DNA of 64,000 bases, taken from contig NZ_CP159486.1 in the NCBI RefSeq assembly GCF_041902845.1, positions 3,782,001-3,846,000 of the forward strand. The letters run 5' to 3'. Origin of the DNA: Limibacterium fermenti (GTDB taxonomy: Bacteria; Bacteroidota; Bacteroidia; Bacteroidales; Dysgonomonadaceae). The notes under the pieces are model-generated. The model saw nothing but the letters and a program-made list of their open reading frames with translations, was not told where the DNA came from and ran no database searches. Below, piece after piece: positions 27,466 through 35,111 of this stretch; positions within the stretch are counted from its first letter, which is position 1, and every line of letters starts with the position of its first letter. Made by a program: the position numbers and the translations under genes.

Positions 27466-27738
27466 ATTTTATATGATTTTAATTATCAAGTAATGAACGA
27501 AGTAATGAAATAACAACCTATCTCCTAAACGAACTTTCTATTCAGTGCCTTTATTATTTAACAGCTTGCCTCCGTAAAGACAATAAATTAGTCAAGAAAT
27601 TTTGATAAGATGCATCTTTTTTCACACTTTATGTTTGTTTGCGGGGACAAATATCTCTCTTAAATGTTACAAATCGATTTACATTCTGTTACATTTTTAT
27701 TAACTTTCAACAAATTCCCCACAAGTCATTTTAAGTAC
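27466..27738. other. Region between susC and the truncated susC remnant
   Basis: This AT-rich 273-base stretch would contain the promoter and leader of the susC operon. The best -7-like sequence is GATATTTG (minus strand, 27648-27655), one mismatch from consensus. No insertion-sequence ends or coding frame are visible. Confidence 0.35.
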
Positions 27739-28302
27739 TCAACTTACCAAATAGAGAGGAGATGAATTATTCAATGTGCCAATACCACGCACCATTACAT
27801 GAGGGCTTCCGCCGAGAGTACCGCCTTGTGATACAATATCGACACCGTCAATCTTACCCTGCAATACTTGCCCGATACCAACATTACTTTGCGTATTGAG
27901 TTTCTCTATATTAATGTTGGCAACAGAACCCATCAAATCTGCTTTTTTCTGTGTTCCATAGCCGATAACCACGTCTTCTTCTAATGCTTCCGTATCCTCT
28001 TGCAACACTACAGTCAGGGTTGTTTTGCCGTCAAGCGTAACTGTTTGCGAAAGCATTCCTACATACAAGACCTCTAATACGGCATCGGAAGGGGCGTCCG
28101 ATAAAATAAAATTGTCTTCGGAATCGGTGATTGTGCCGATCCCTGTTCCCTGTATCTTTACCGATACGCCTATCAAAGGCTCTCCTTTTGCATCCGTAAC
28201 CGTCCCTTTCACGGTAACGGCCTGTGCAAACAAAAATATGGAAAGGGTCCACACTAAGAGAAACATCATTCCTTTCACTAAATTTAAAATCTCTTCTTTC
28301 AT
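27739..28302 (-). pseudogene. Truncated SusC (N-terminal regulatory domain and start of plug only)
   Basis: The open frame encodes 187 residues that are clearly SusC-like. After a signal region comes a carboxypeptidase-regulatory-like domain (VTVKGTVTDAKGEPLIGVSV), then EEDVVIGYGTQKKADLMGSV and the plug segment GKIDGVDIVSQGG...HVMVRGIGTLNNSSPLYLV. A complete SusC would continue into VDG and some 800 further residues, but a stop follows immediately after PLYLVS. It is not a duplicate of the adjacent susC, as the sequences differ throughout. A promoter box and a palindrome remain upstream, so a short protein might still be made. Confidence 0.85.
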
Positions 28303-28408
28303 TCTTAGATTTTGTTTTTAATTGATTAATTAGTTATTTATAAGCAAACTTCACGAGTTTGTTTTATTGGTACAATGTAGGCTGATAAGTTCTCACATCG
28401 AACAATAA

Positions 28409-28436
28409 CCGGCATGTATTCATGCCGGCAAAATTA
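28409..28436 (-). promoter_or_regulatory. Perfect palindrome next to a -7 box upstream of the susC remnant
   Basis: CCGGCATG-TATT-CATGCCGG (28409-28428) is a perfect 8-bp inverted repeat. It is immediately followed by CAAAATTA (28429-28436), which on the minus strand is the -7 box TAATTTTG. The palindrome would cover the predicted transcription start, a typical operator position. No T-run follows, so a terminator is unlikely. Confidence 0.5.
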
Positions 28437-28467
28437 AATGTTCCGAATTTTGAGTCAAAATAAATAA

Positions 28468-28502
28468 GGTTGGTTTTTACTTTGAATTGGTTGGTTTTTA
28501 CT
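28468..28502 (+). promoter_or_regulatory. 14-bp direct repeat at the promoter of the first XRE gene
   Basis: GGTTGGTTTTTACT occurs exactly twice, at 28468-28481 and 28489-28502, offset by 21 bases (two helical turns). The second copy abuts the -7 box TACCTTTG at 28502-28509. Both spacing and position fit an operator for cooperative repressor binding, possibly autoregulation. Confidence 0.5.
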
Positions 28503-28542
28503 ACCTTTGCTGAAACGTATTCCTATTAATAAATTTAATAAA

Positions 28543-28935
28543 ATGATTGCTGAGTCAAGAGAAAAAGTAAGCAGAAGGCATATCGGGCGTAATGTACAAA
28601 GAGTTCGGACATATTTAGGGATGAAGCAGGAAGCTTTAGCAGCCGATCTTGGCATTAGCCAACAGGAAGTATCGAAGATCGAAAATCAAGATGAAATAGA
28701 AGAAGGATTACTATCCCGAATTGCCGAGATATTAGGTGTATCTCCGGAAGTAATTAAGGACTTCGATGCTGAGAAGATTATTTATAATATTGATAATAGT
28801 TATAAAGATGCTACTATATCCGAAGGAGGAACCGCAATTGTATTACAAATCAATCCCATTGAAAAAATTGTAGAGTTGTACGAACGTTTATTGCAAAGCG
28901 AACATGAGAAAATCGAGTTGTTGAAAAATAAATGA
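28543..28935 (+). CDS. XRE-family helix-turn-helix protein, copy 1
   Basis: The 130-residue protein has a classical Cro/C1-type helix-turn-helix at about residues 13-65 (MKQEALAADLGISQQEVSKI). A linker with YNIDNSYKDATI follows, and a C-terminal amphipathic helix (NPIEKIVELYERLLQSEHEK) is probably for oligomerisation. An in-frame TTG at 28507 lies inside the promoter box, so I start at the ATG at 28543. A paralogue follows 51 bases downstream. Such small regulators are common in Bacteroidota; no target or toxin partner is visible. Confidence 0.85.
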   Translation: MIAESREKVSRRHIGRNVQRVRTYLGMKQEALAADLGISQQEVSKIENQDEIEEGLLSRIAEILGVSPEVIKDFDAEKIIYNIDNSYKDATISEGGTAIVLQINPIEKIVELYERLLQSEHEKIELLKNK

Positions 28936-28942
28936 TTCTTAT

Positions 28943-28950
28943 TACCTTTG
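28943..28950 (+). promoter_or_regulatory. -7 promoter box (TACCTTTG) of the second XRE gene
   Basis: TACCTTTG matches the consensus, with TTG at 28921-28923 as a possible -33 element 19 bases upstream. The second regulator can therefore be transcribed independently of the first. Confidence 0.5.
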
Positions 28951-28986
28951 CTTTCAATATAAACCATATATAAATTAAAGTGAAAA

Positions 28987-29391
28987 ATGGAAACAAAAAA
29001 TTTTGACAATGCTGTTCACATTGGGAGAAAAATTGAACGGGTACGCCACCTTCGCGGAATGTCTCAGGCCGAATTAGGCGATCGATTAGGAATAACAAGC
29101 CAATCTGTCTCAAAAATGGAACAGACGGAGAAAATTGATGACGACCGTTTGGAAAAAATTGCTTCGGCATTAGGGGTGAACGCAGATGGACTAAAGAAAT
29201 ACAACGAAGAAACGGTACTATATAATAATACGAACAACTTTTATGAGAATTGTGGCGTAACAAATCCCGTAAATAATAATAACAATCATACTTTTAATAA
29301 TTTCCCCTTAGAGGAGATTGTTGAGTTCTATGAGAAACAACTGGTGAAGGAAAGAGAGAAGTTTGAGTCTTTAAAAAAAGCGAAAGACTAG
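28987..29391 (+). CDS. XRE-family helix-turn-helix protein, copy 2
   Basis: The 134-residue protein is a paralogue of the preceding gene. It shares the HIGRKIERVR entry, an HTH reading MSQAELGDRLGITSQSVSKM, the YNNTNNFYENCG linker and a C-terminal helix with LEEIVEFYEKQLVKEREKFE. The coding region ends at a TAG at 29389 just after a T-TTA-AAA-AAA slippery-looking run (29370-29379). Shifting back one base there joins a further 57 open codons. The unshifted end matches the end of copy 1 well, so the short form is a plausible product on its own. Confidence 0.83.
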   Translation: METKNFDNAVHIGRKIERVRHLRGMSQAELGDRLGITSQSVSKMEQTEKIDDDRLEKIASALGVNADGLKKYNEETVLYNNTNNFYENCGVTNPVNNNNNHTFNNFPLEEIVEFYEKQLVKEREKFESLKKAKD

Positions 29392-29552
29392 AAGTTATAG
29401 AAGTCTTTAAAACTATATGCGACAACTATTTTTCCCAAAAAGTTGTCAATGAACTTTTCGCTACCAAAAATGAAGAAACTATTTGGTTGAAAGAAGAAAT
29501 CAGATACCTCAGGCAGGAGATTGAAAAGTTACTGGAAATTATTGCTAAATAG
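29367..29552 (+). other. Open -1 frame after the slippery run (possible C-terminal extension of XRE copy 2)
   Basis: This 61-codon frame has no ATG and only one late TTG, so an independent gene is unlikely. It is entered from copy 2 by a -1 shift at TTTAAAAAAA (29370-29379). It would add SERLEVIEVFKTICDNYF and a charged helix ending WLKEEIRYLRQEIEKLLEII, which looks like coiled coil. The alternatives are a mutational frameshift in a homopolymer, a sequencing error, or chance. Confidence 0.45.
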
Positions 29553-29636
29553 AGTTATTTTTCGGGCGGAATGATATTGCATTTGAACAAAACAGCTAAA
29601 ATTACTCCTCATTTTATTGATAACGGTGTTCATCCA

Positions 29637-29759
29637 TTATTTTTCAATTTCTTCGCAGAATTTATCGGCGATGTAATAAATTTCCACTATTTCTGCATTC
29701 ATGAATAACGGATTTTTATTATTTAGCTGTAATTTATTCAGCATTTTAAGCATGAACAT
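29637..29759 (-). pseudogene. Possible remnant of an IS982-like transposase N-terminus
   Basis: A 40-codon minus-strand frame ends NAEIVEIYYIADKFCEEIEK and then stops. The IYYIADKFCEE pattern is like the N-terminal helix of IS982-family transposases from Bacteroidota (IxEFFxIADEFCK-type). Nothing recognisable of the catalytic domain follows, and no terminal inverted repeats were found. The scar lies beside a truncated susC and a possible frameshift, which supports past insertion or deletion. Assignment is tentative. Confidence 0.35.
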
Positions 29760-29966
29760 AACCCCTTTATTTTAATAATTTTATTCCTTCTTTAGGTCGA
29801 ACTCGCGTACTCCTTACAGAACACGGACACCCCCGAAAAGCCAAAATTCCGTGCCTATCACATTAAGAGTAACAATCGATATTCAACAGGGAGCAGATAA
29901 AAAAGAGAGAATATCAAAAAGCTAAAAAATGATTTCAAAAAATTCGGAACTTACGATGATTTTCAT

Positions 29967-29974
29967 TAGTTTTG
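29967..29974 (+). promoter_or_regulatory. -7 promoter box (TAGTTTTG) of gpmA
   Basis: TAGTTTTG fits TAnnTTTG and lies 49 bases before the gpmA ATG. Confidence 0.5.
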
Positions 29975-30022
29975 TCCTGCAATCGCATAAAATGATTTCA
30001 AATTAATAATAGACAAGTAAAT

Positions 30023-30769
30023 ATGAAAAAAGTTGTTTTGATTCGCCACGGCGAAAGTACCTGGAACAAGGAAAACCGTTTTACCGGATGGACCGATGTG
30101 GATCTTTCGGAAAAAGGAGTGGAAGAAGCGCACAAAGCAGGCCAACTGCTCAAAAAAGAAGGTTTCCATTTTGAAAAAGCTTATACTTCTTATCTGAAAA
30201 GGGCTATAAAAACATTGAATATCGTGCTGGATGAAATGAATCTCGATTGGATACCGGTAGAGAAATCATGGCGTCTGAACGAAAAGCATTACGGTGCTTT
30301 GCAGGGACTGAACAAAGCGGAAACAGCTAAGAAATACGGTGACGAGCAGGTGCACATCTGGCGCAGAAGCTATGATGTCCCCCCTACGGCATTGGCCAAA
30401 GACGACGAACGCTCTCCGTTTGTAGACCCGCGTTACAAGGGCGTGAATGAAAACGACCTTCCCTTGACCGAGTCTCTGAAAGATACGGTTGCCCGCATTC
30501 TTCCCTACTGGAACGAGACCATCCTTCCCAGCTTGAAAGAATATGACGAAATTATTGTTGCCGCACATGGCAATAGCCTTCGCGGTATTGTAAAACACCT
30601 GAAAAATATTTCGGATGAAGATATACCGGGCTTGAACCTCCCTACCGGCATTCCGTATGTGTTCGAGTTCGACGATAACCTGAAGGCGGTAAAAGATTAT
30701 TTTCTGGGCGATCCGGAAGTGATTAAAAAATTGATGGATGCCGTAGCCAACCAAGGCAAAAGTAAATAA
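30023..30769 (+). CDS. gpmA: 2,3-bisphosphoglycerate-dependent phosphoglycerate mutase
   Basis: The 248-residue cytoplasmic enzyme interconverts 3- and 2-phosphoglycerate in glycolysis and gluconeogenesis. The phosphohistidine motif LIRHGESTWNKENRFTGW is at the N-terminus. Further active-site elements are LKRAIKTLN, the WRLNEKHYGALQGLNKAETA stretch and a second catalytic histidine in VAAHGNSLRGIVKHL. The length matches the dPGM family. It is monocistronic with its own promoter and a strong terminator. Confidence 0.98.
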   Translation: MKKVVLIRHGESTWNKENRFTGWTDVDLSEKGVEEAHKAGQLLKKEGFHFEKAYTSYLKRAIKTLNIVLDEMNLDWIPVEKSWRLNEKHYGALQGLNKAETAKKYGDEQVHIWRRSYDVPPTALAKDDERSPFVDPRYKGVNENDLPLTESLKDTVARILPYWNETILPSLKEYDEIIVAAHGNSLRGIVKHLKNISDEDIPGLNLPTGIPYVFEFDDNLKAVKDYFLGDPEVIKKLMDAVANQGKSK

Positions 30770-30792
30770 TCCCTTATCGGGTTGATGAAAAC

Positions 30793-30830
30793 AAAAAACG
30801 GACGCAGGATTTATTCCCCGTCCGTTTTTC
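30793..30830. terminator. Bidirectional terminator between gpmA and the thioredoxin-like gene
   Basis: AAAAACGGACG pairs with CGTCCGTTTTT around a 14-base loop. T-runs occur on both strands, suiting the two convergent genes. Confidence 0.85.
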
Positions 30831-30834
30831 TATT

Positions 30835-31335
30835 TCAGCTTTTCGAAAGAACCTCTTGCAACTCCTGCGGCGAGACGTTCATCGCGATAATCTTTCCTTG
30901 TTCATCTACCAAGTAGTTTTTGAACCCTTTCTTCAACCTAAAATCCCGGAAAATATCAGAGCGCATCCCGAGGGTATCGCAAAACTGCGAATGACGATCC
31001 AATTGATCCAAGAGTACGGTTTTCTCAAACACCTTATCATTGCTGTCGAAAGAGATAGAAAGCAGTTCGACATCCGGATAGTTTTGCTTCAAATAATTAT
31101 GCAACAAAACGTTGTTTGCTCTTGAGCGGGCATCGTAAGCGGCCCAAAAGTTCACCACTACTTTTTTGTCTTTATACTCAGCGCGGTCGAGGAGATTCCC
31201 TTGATCATCCTTCAGAACGAGAGAAGGGATTAATTCACCCGGATAATATCCCGTTGAAAGGGTGTCGGTGTTAACCGAACCGGCCGATAGCGCAAGCGAA
31301 GCGATTGCTAAAAGACAAAAGTTCACATACTTCAT
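30835..31335 (-). CDS. TlpA-like thioredoxin-fold protein lacking the CXXC active site
   Basis: The 166-residue protein has a signal peptide (LLAIASLALSAGSV) and a thioredoxin/AhpC-like fold: PSLVLKDDQGNLLDRAEYKD followed by KKVVVNFWAAYDARSRANN. In TlpA/ResA proteins the position after the tryptophan reads WCxxC; here it is WAAYDARS, so both redox cysteines are absent. The cis-proline loop is also altered. A non-redox binding or scaffold role is likely. It ends at the bidirectional terminator. A TACTTTTG promoter box is at 31441-31448. Confidence 0.8.
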   Translation of the reverse strand: MKYVNFCLLAIASLALSAGSVNTDTLSTGYYPGELIPSLVLKDDQGNLLDRAEYKDKKVVVNFWAAYDARSRANNVLLHNYLKQNYPDVELLSISFDSNDKVFEKTVLLDQLDRHSQFCDTLGMRSDIFRDFRLKKGFKNYLVDEQGKIIAMNVSPQELQEVLSKS

Positions 31336-31440
31336 AAAAAAATATTTTGGTTAGTAACTCAGCTTGGCCGCTACTTCGCGCAGCTTGCCAAAGCCCTTAA
31401 TTCTAATGACTTTTCGCTAAAAGTCTTCTTTTTAAGCTTG

Positions 31441-31448
31441 CAAAAGTA
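31441..31448 (-). promoter_or_regulatory. -7 promoter box (TACTTTTG) of the CXXC-less thioredoxin-like gene
   Basis: Plus-strand CAAAAGTA is TACTTTTG on the minus strand. The resulting leader of about 100 nt contains a GACTTTT/AAAAGTC hairpin at 31408-31425. Confidence 0.45.
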
Positions 31449-31588
31449 CGTTTCTTTTCGTTACGGCGAAATTTTTTCCACACAATAAATCCTACAGGAT
31501 GTTAAAAAAGACAGTAACCGCCTGTAACCGAGGGTGTCGCTTCGAGCTTCCATGCTGGGTTCTGACAGGACGGAAACCCGGTATTATG

Positions 31589-32578
31589 CTAACGAGGCTT
31601 TGAAAAAAAACGGCCGATTTCTTCCACCGACGCATCTTTCAATAACACCCGTTTATCGGCATCCAGCAAATAGATCGCCGGCATGGCTTTCAAGTCATAC
31701 AGTCGTTGCTGTTGCACGCGCATATCCTTATCGTACGCATGCAGCCAACCCGAAGGCATACCGGACAGATGGTCGCGCCAAAGTTGTTTGTCAGTACCGG
31801 GATAGACCGTGAGAATGGTAAGCAGGGTACGCGACGGGGTATTCATCGAGAAAGCATCGTTAACAGGCTGAGAAGCGGCGATACGAGACGATGTTTCGAC
31901 ACACGTTTCACAAGCGGGATCGGAAAATATCAACAACAGATACTCGCTTTTCAAGGAATGCAAATTCTCCGATTTTCCCGAAGGAAGCGTGTAGGGGAAG
32001 TCGGCGGCTTTATCGCCCACCCGGTTTTTAAGTGCCATATCGAGTTGAAAGGCATAGCGGGCTTTTTCTTCCGGCCTCAACAAAGGAGAAGGCGCCAGCA
32101 AGCGAAGCGCCGGAAGATACAATTCCTCATTGTGAAAGGGCGAATTGGATTCATAGAGGTATTTTTCGAAGAGCGACGCAAAATGAACGTAAACGGTTGT
32201 ATCGGCCGCCGCTTTTTGCAAGGTGTAGGCAAGCGATTCACCGGTTTTTTCCGGAGAAACGTAACCGAGGATATTGATATAGTTGACGAAAGCCTGTTCG
32301 GTTATTTCGGGACGCTGCACCAGTTCACGGTCTGCAAAGTCGAACCGATCCCAATAATGCATGACTAAATAGGCGGCACGAACATCGGGATGGGTGAGGG
32401 TCGCCGGTATGTCGGGCAAGACAAACGTATCGGTAACAATCACCGCTTGCGCGCTATCGATATCCTGTTGCGGCGACAACGCATCGGCTGACGTCTTCTT
32501 GCTGGAAGTGCATGAAAAGATTGTTCCGACGGCGATAATACCGGCAATAAGCCGAATGTATTGGATTTGTTGCTTCAT
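31589..32578 (-). CDS. DUF5106-type thioredoxin-fold lipoprotein
   Basis: The product (329 residues from the ATG at 32578) has a lipobox (AVGTIFSC, Cys near residue 23). A helical DUF5106-like domain lies at about residues 55-190. The C-terminal thioredoxin-like domain has GDKAADFPYTLPSGKSENLH and a CXXC motif in FSDPACETCVETS. DUF5106 proteins are envelope-associated and presumed to handle disulphides. I chose 32578 rather than the upstream in-frame codon at 32608 because a TATCTTTG box (32606-32613) covers the latter. An unusual 3' region at 31500-31588 has no assigned function. Confidence 0.83.
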   Translation of the reverse strand: MKQQIQYIRLIAGIIAVGTIFSCTSSKKTSADALSPQQDIDSAQAVIVTDTFVLPDIPATLTHPDVRAAYLVMHYWDRFDFADRELVQRPEITEQAFVNYINILGYVSPEKTGESLAYTLQKAAADTTVYVHFASLFEKYLYESNSPFHNEELYLPALRLLAPSPLLRPEEKARYAFQLDMALKNRVGDKAADFPYTLPSGKSENLHSLKSEYLLLIFSDPACETCVETSSRIAASQPVNDAFSMNTPSRTLLTILTVYPGTDKQLWRDHLSGMPSGWLHAYDKDMRVQQQRLYDLKAMPAIYLLDADKRVLLKDASVEEIGRFFSKPR

Positions 32579-32605
32579 TTTCAATCGTTTTTTATTTTCT
32601 TTCCG

Positions 32606-32613
32606 CAAAGATA
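32606..32613 (-). promoter_or_regulatory. -7 promoter box (TATCTTTG) of the DUF5106 gene
   Basis: Plus-strand CAAAGATA is TATCTTTG on the minus strand. It overlaps the alternative upstream start and so supports initiation at 32578. Confidence 0.5.
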
Positions 32614-32735
32614 ATCTTCACCATCCGATTTTACCGCATCGCCATTGAATAAATTTCCTCTTCACCCGGAGTCCCGTTTTCCATCTCTTCTCCATCTTTC
32701 TTCCATCTTTTACATGATTATCAATTTTTTTTGCA

Positions 32736-32743
32736 TATGTTTG
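32736..32743 (+). promoter_or_regulatory. -7 promoter box (TATGTTTG) of the 361-residue lipoprotein gene
   Basis: TATGTTTG matches the consensus. The ATG at 32761 is only about 11 nt beyond the predicted start of transcription, so the leader is very short. Confidence 0.5.
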
Positions 32744-32760
32744 CATGAAAATTCATTCGA

Positions 32761-33846
32761 ATGCGACATTACCCCCTTTTTCCTTTGCGCTTTGGAGTAG
32801 CTGCCGTCCTGCTCTCGCTGAGTTGCTTCTTTTTATCATCCTGCGACGGAAATAAAAAACGCCCGTATACGCTGTTAACATCTGATTCTATCGTCTCGGA
32901 AGCACCGGAAGCACCGGAAGCGCCGGTATCCGATACCGTGGAAGAAGATACGATTCGCCAGAACGTGGACGAGGCTGCATACGCACAAGCGCTCACGTAC
33001 AATGCCAACGGCGACACGACGGGCCTATGGCCGGTAAGCCAACAACCGCTGCCTCTTGAAGGAGCTATCCTGCCTTTTAAAAGGGTCGTGGCCTATTACG
33101 GCAATTTATATTCGAAAAACATGGGTATCTTAGGGGAATATCCTCCCGAAGAAGTGTGGACGCGCCTGAACAGAGAAGTGAAGGCTTGGGAAGAGGCCGA
33201 CCCGGAGACGCCGGTCGTCCCCGCGGTGCATTATATCGCCGTGGTGGCGCAAGGTTCCCCGTGGAACGATGGGAAGTACCGTTATCGCATGCCCGCGCAG
33301 CAAATCGATTCCGTGATGGCCATTGCTGCGATGGGGAACGCCCTCGTCTTCCTCGATATACAGGTGGCGTTGAGCACGGTGCGGGACGAAGTGGCCTTAC
33401 TGGAAGAATATCTCAAACTGCCGCATGTGCACTTGGGCATCGATCCCGAGTTTTCGATGAAGGACGGCACTCCGCCGGGGAAAAAGATCGGAAGTTATGA
33501 CGCCGAAGATATTAATTTCTGTTCGGAATATTTGGCGGAATTAGTCGAGAAACACAACCTGCCGCCGAAGATACTGGTCGTGCACCGTTTTACCCGCGGC
33601 ATGGTGACCAACTACCGCAATATCCTTTTGCGCCCGGAAGTTCAGATCGTGATGGATATGGACGGATGGGGAGGACCTCAACTCAAGTACGATACCTATC
33701 GCGAATATGTGCGAAAAGAACCCGTGCAATTCACCGGCTTCAAGTTGTTTTACAAAAACGACGTCAAACGTCCGCCGAACCGCATGCTCACCCCGCAGGA
33801 ATTGCTGAAACTGAGCCCTCAACCTATTTACATACAATATCAATAG
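32761..33846 (+). CDS. Lipoprotein of a conserved family of unknown function
   Basis: The 361-residue protein has a lipobox (LSCFFLSSC, Cys near residue 28) and a short EAPEAPEAP repeat encoded by a 9-bp tandem repeat near 32900. A single globular domain follows from about residue 95. Its motifs are VVAYYGNLYSKNMGILGEYP, HYIAVVAQGSPWNDGKYRYR, VHLGIDPEFSMKDG, ILVVHRFTRGMVTNY and QIVMDMDGWGGPQ. Alternating strands with acidic ends suggest a TIM-barrel-like, possibly hydrolytic fold. I recall similar proteins in Actinobacteria, so its distribution may be patchy. No function can be assigned. Confidence 0.75.
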   Translation: MRHYPLFPLRFGVAAVLLSLSCFFLSSCDGNKKRPYTLLTSDSIVSEAPEAPEAPVSDTVEEDTIRQNVDEAAYAQALTYNANGDTTGLWPVSQQPLPLEGAILPFKRVVAYYGNLYSKNMGILGEYPPEEVWTRLNREVKAWEEADPETPVVPAVHYIAVVAQGSPWNDGKYRYRMPAQQIDSVMAIAAMGNALVFLDIQVALSTVRDEVALLEEYLKLPHVHLGIDPEFSMKDGTPPGKKIGSYDAEDINFCSEYLAELVEKHNLPPKILVVHRFTRGMVTNYRNILLRPEVQIVMDMDGWGGPQLKYDTYREYVRKEPVQFTGFKLFYKNDVKRPPNRMLTPQELLKLSPQPIYIQYQ

Positions 33847-33934
33847 GCAAACGCGACGGAGAAGGAACCGGACGGCCTGTTTTTTTACTCCGGTGTATGA
33901 ATAAATCGATTTTCATTCGGGGCGATACATCCTT

Positions 33935-35083
33935 TTAGCGTTCCTTTTTTTGTTTCTTCGGCAAGACGAACGACAGCCACACTAATCCGGCCGCAGCCGC
34001 CAATAAAGACGAAAGCATAATCGTCCATTTGGCCCCGTTTACATAATGATTATTCCCCGAGAACGCCAACAACGTGATAAAAATCGACATCGTGAAACCG
34101 ATTCCGCCCAACAATCCCGCGCCGAACAATTGCTTCCACTTCACTCCCGACGGAAGACGGCATAGCCCCACACCTACTGATAACCACGAAAAGAATGTAA
34201 TGCCTATCGGCTTACCCACGACCAATCCCAATAGAATGCCTTCGGCAAACGGTTCATGGAATGTGCCGAACAAATCGCCATCAAGCGATATCGCCGTATT
34301 GGACAAAGCAAAAAGCGGTAAAACAAAGAAATACACCGGATAATGCAATGCGTGCCGCAACCGCACCGCGGGACTTTGTGTAAGATCCCTGTTGTTCGGA
34401 ATAGTGATGGCCAACAGCACTCCGGCAATGGTAGCATGCACTCCCGAATAATGCATGCAATACCACATCGCAATCCCTCCTATCAGGTAAACGGCCAATG
34501 TCTTCACATGAAAAACTTTATCCAACAGCAACAACAGCGCAAACAAGCCTAAGGCCAGCGCGAGAAACATCCCGTCGATGGACGACGAATAAAAGACGGC
34601 GATCACGATAATCGCTCCCAGATCGTCGATAACGGCCAACGCCATCAAAAAGACTTTCAATCCCGGAGGAACGCGGTTGCCCATGAGCGAAAGAAAAGCC
34701 AAAGCAAAAGCAATATCGGTCGCCATCGGAATGCCGAAGCCCGATGCGGTGGGCGTACCGGCGTTCCACATCAAATAAATCGCGGCCGGAAGCAACATAC
34801 CTCCCAACGCCCCCGACAAAGGAAGCATGGCGGTTTGGAAAGAGGAAAGCCTCCCCCGGTATAATTCATCGACCAGCTCCAACCCGACCAACAGAAAGAA
34901 GACAGCCATCAATCCGTCGTTAATCCAATGTTCCGCCGAATGCGCTCCCAGGGGAAAAGTCCAGATGGACTGATAACTTTCCCCGAAGCCCGAATTAGCC
35001 ATGAACAACGACAACAGTGTGCACGCAATCAGTACAAACCCGCTCGTCTTTTCATTATTCAATAAAGTCTGAAACTTTCCCAT
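33935..35083 (-). CDS. nhaA: Na+/H+ antiporter NhaA
   Basis: The 382-residue inner-membrane protein exchanges sodium for protons in pH and salt homeostasis. About eleven hydrophobic segments are visible. The ion-binding region ALAVIDDLGAIIVIAVFY carries the paired aspartates (at about residues 153-154). ATDIAFALAFLSLMGNRVP precedes it and GIGFTMSIFITLLAF is near the C-terminus, all typical of NhaA. The start at 35083 is supported by a TATTTTTG box at 35104-35111. It is convergent with the upstream lipoprotein gene. Confidence 0.97.
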   Translation of the reverse strand: MGKFQTLLNNEKTSGFVLIACTLLSLFMANSGFGESYQSIWTFPLGAHSAEHWINDGLMAVFFLLVGLELVDELYRGRLSSFQTAMLPLSGALGGMLLPAAIYLMWNAGTPTASGFGIPMATDIAFALAFLSLMGNRVPPGLKVFLMALAVIDDLGAIIVIAVFYSSSIDGMFLALALGLFALLLLLDKVFHVKTLAVYLIGGIAMWYCMHYSGVHATIAGVLLAITIPNNRDLTQSPAVRLRHALHYPVYFFVLPLFALSNTAISLDGDLFGTFHEPFAEGILLGLVVGKPIGITFFSWLSVGVGLCRLPSGVKWKQLFGAGLLGGIGFTMSIFITLLAFSGNNHYVNGAKWTIMLSSLLAAAAGLVWLSFVLPKKQKKER

Positions 35084-35103
35084 ATCCGTTTAATATGCCG
35101 GCG

Positions 35104-35111
35104 CAAAAATA
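35104..35111 (-). promoter_or_regulatory. -7 promoter box (TATTTTTG) of nhaA
   Basis: Plus-strand CAAAAATA is TATTTTTG on the minus strand, 21 bases before the start codon. Confidence 0.45.

Larger units (their letters stand above)
29553..30022. other. Gap between the XRE pair and gpmA
   Basis: This 470-base stretch contains the transposase-like remnant at 29637-29759 and the gpmA promoter. It also holds a 14-base direct repeat AAAATGATTTCAAA (29927-29940 and 29989-30002) bracketing that promoter. No RNA gene or complete ORF is visible. Confidence 0.5.

Noticed and set aside
28543..29391. Toxin-antitoxin module
   Set aside because: Both genes encode XRE regulators that are paralogous to each other, and neither neighbour resembles a toxin.
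31408..31425. Terminator in the gap upstream of the CXXC-less thioredoxin-like gene
   Set aside because: GACTTTT/AAAAGTC forms a weak AT-rich stem inside the predicted leader, and no plus-strand gene ends there.
31706..32368. Plus-strand open frame of 220 codons
   Set aside because: It is antisense to the DUF5106 gene, with no promoter or domain of its own.
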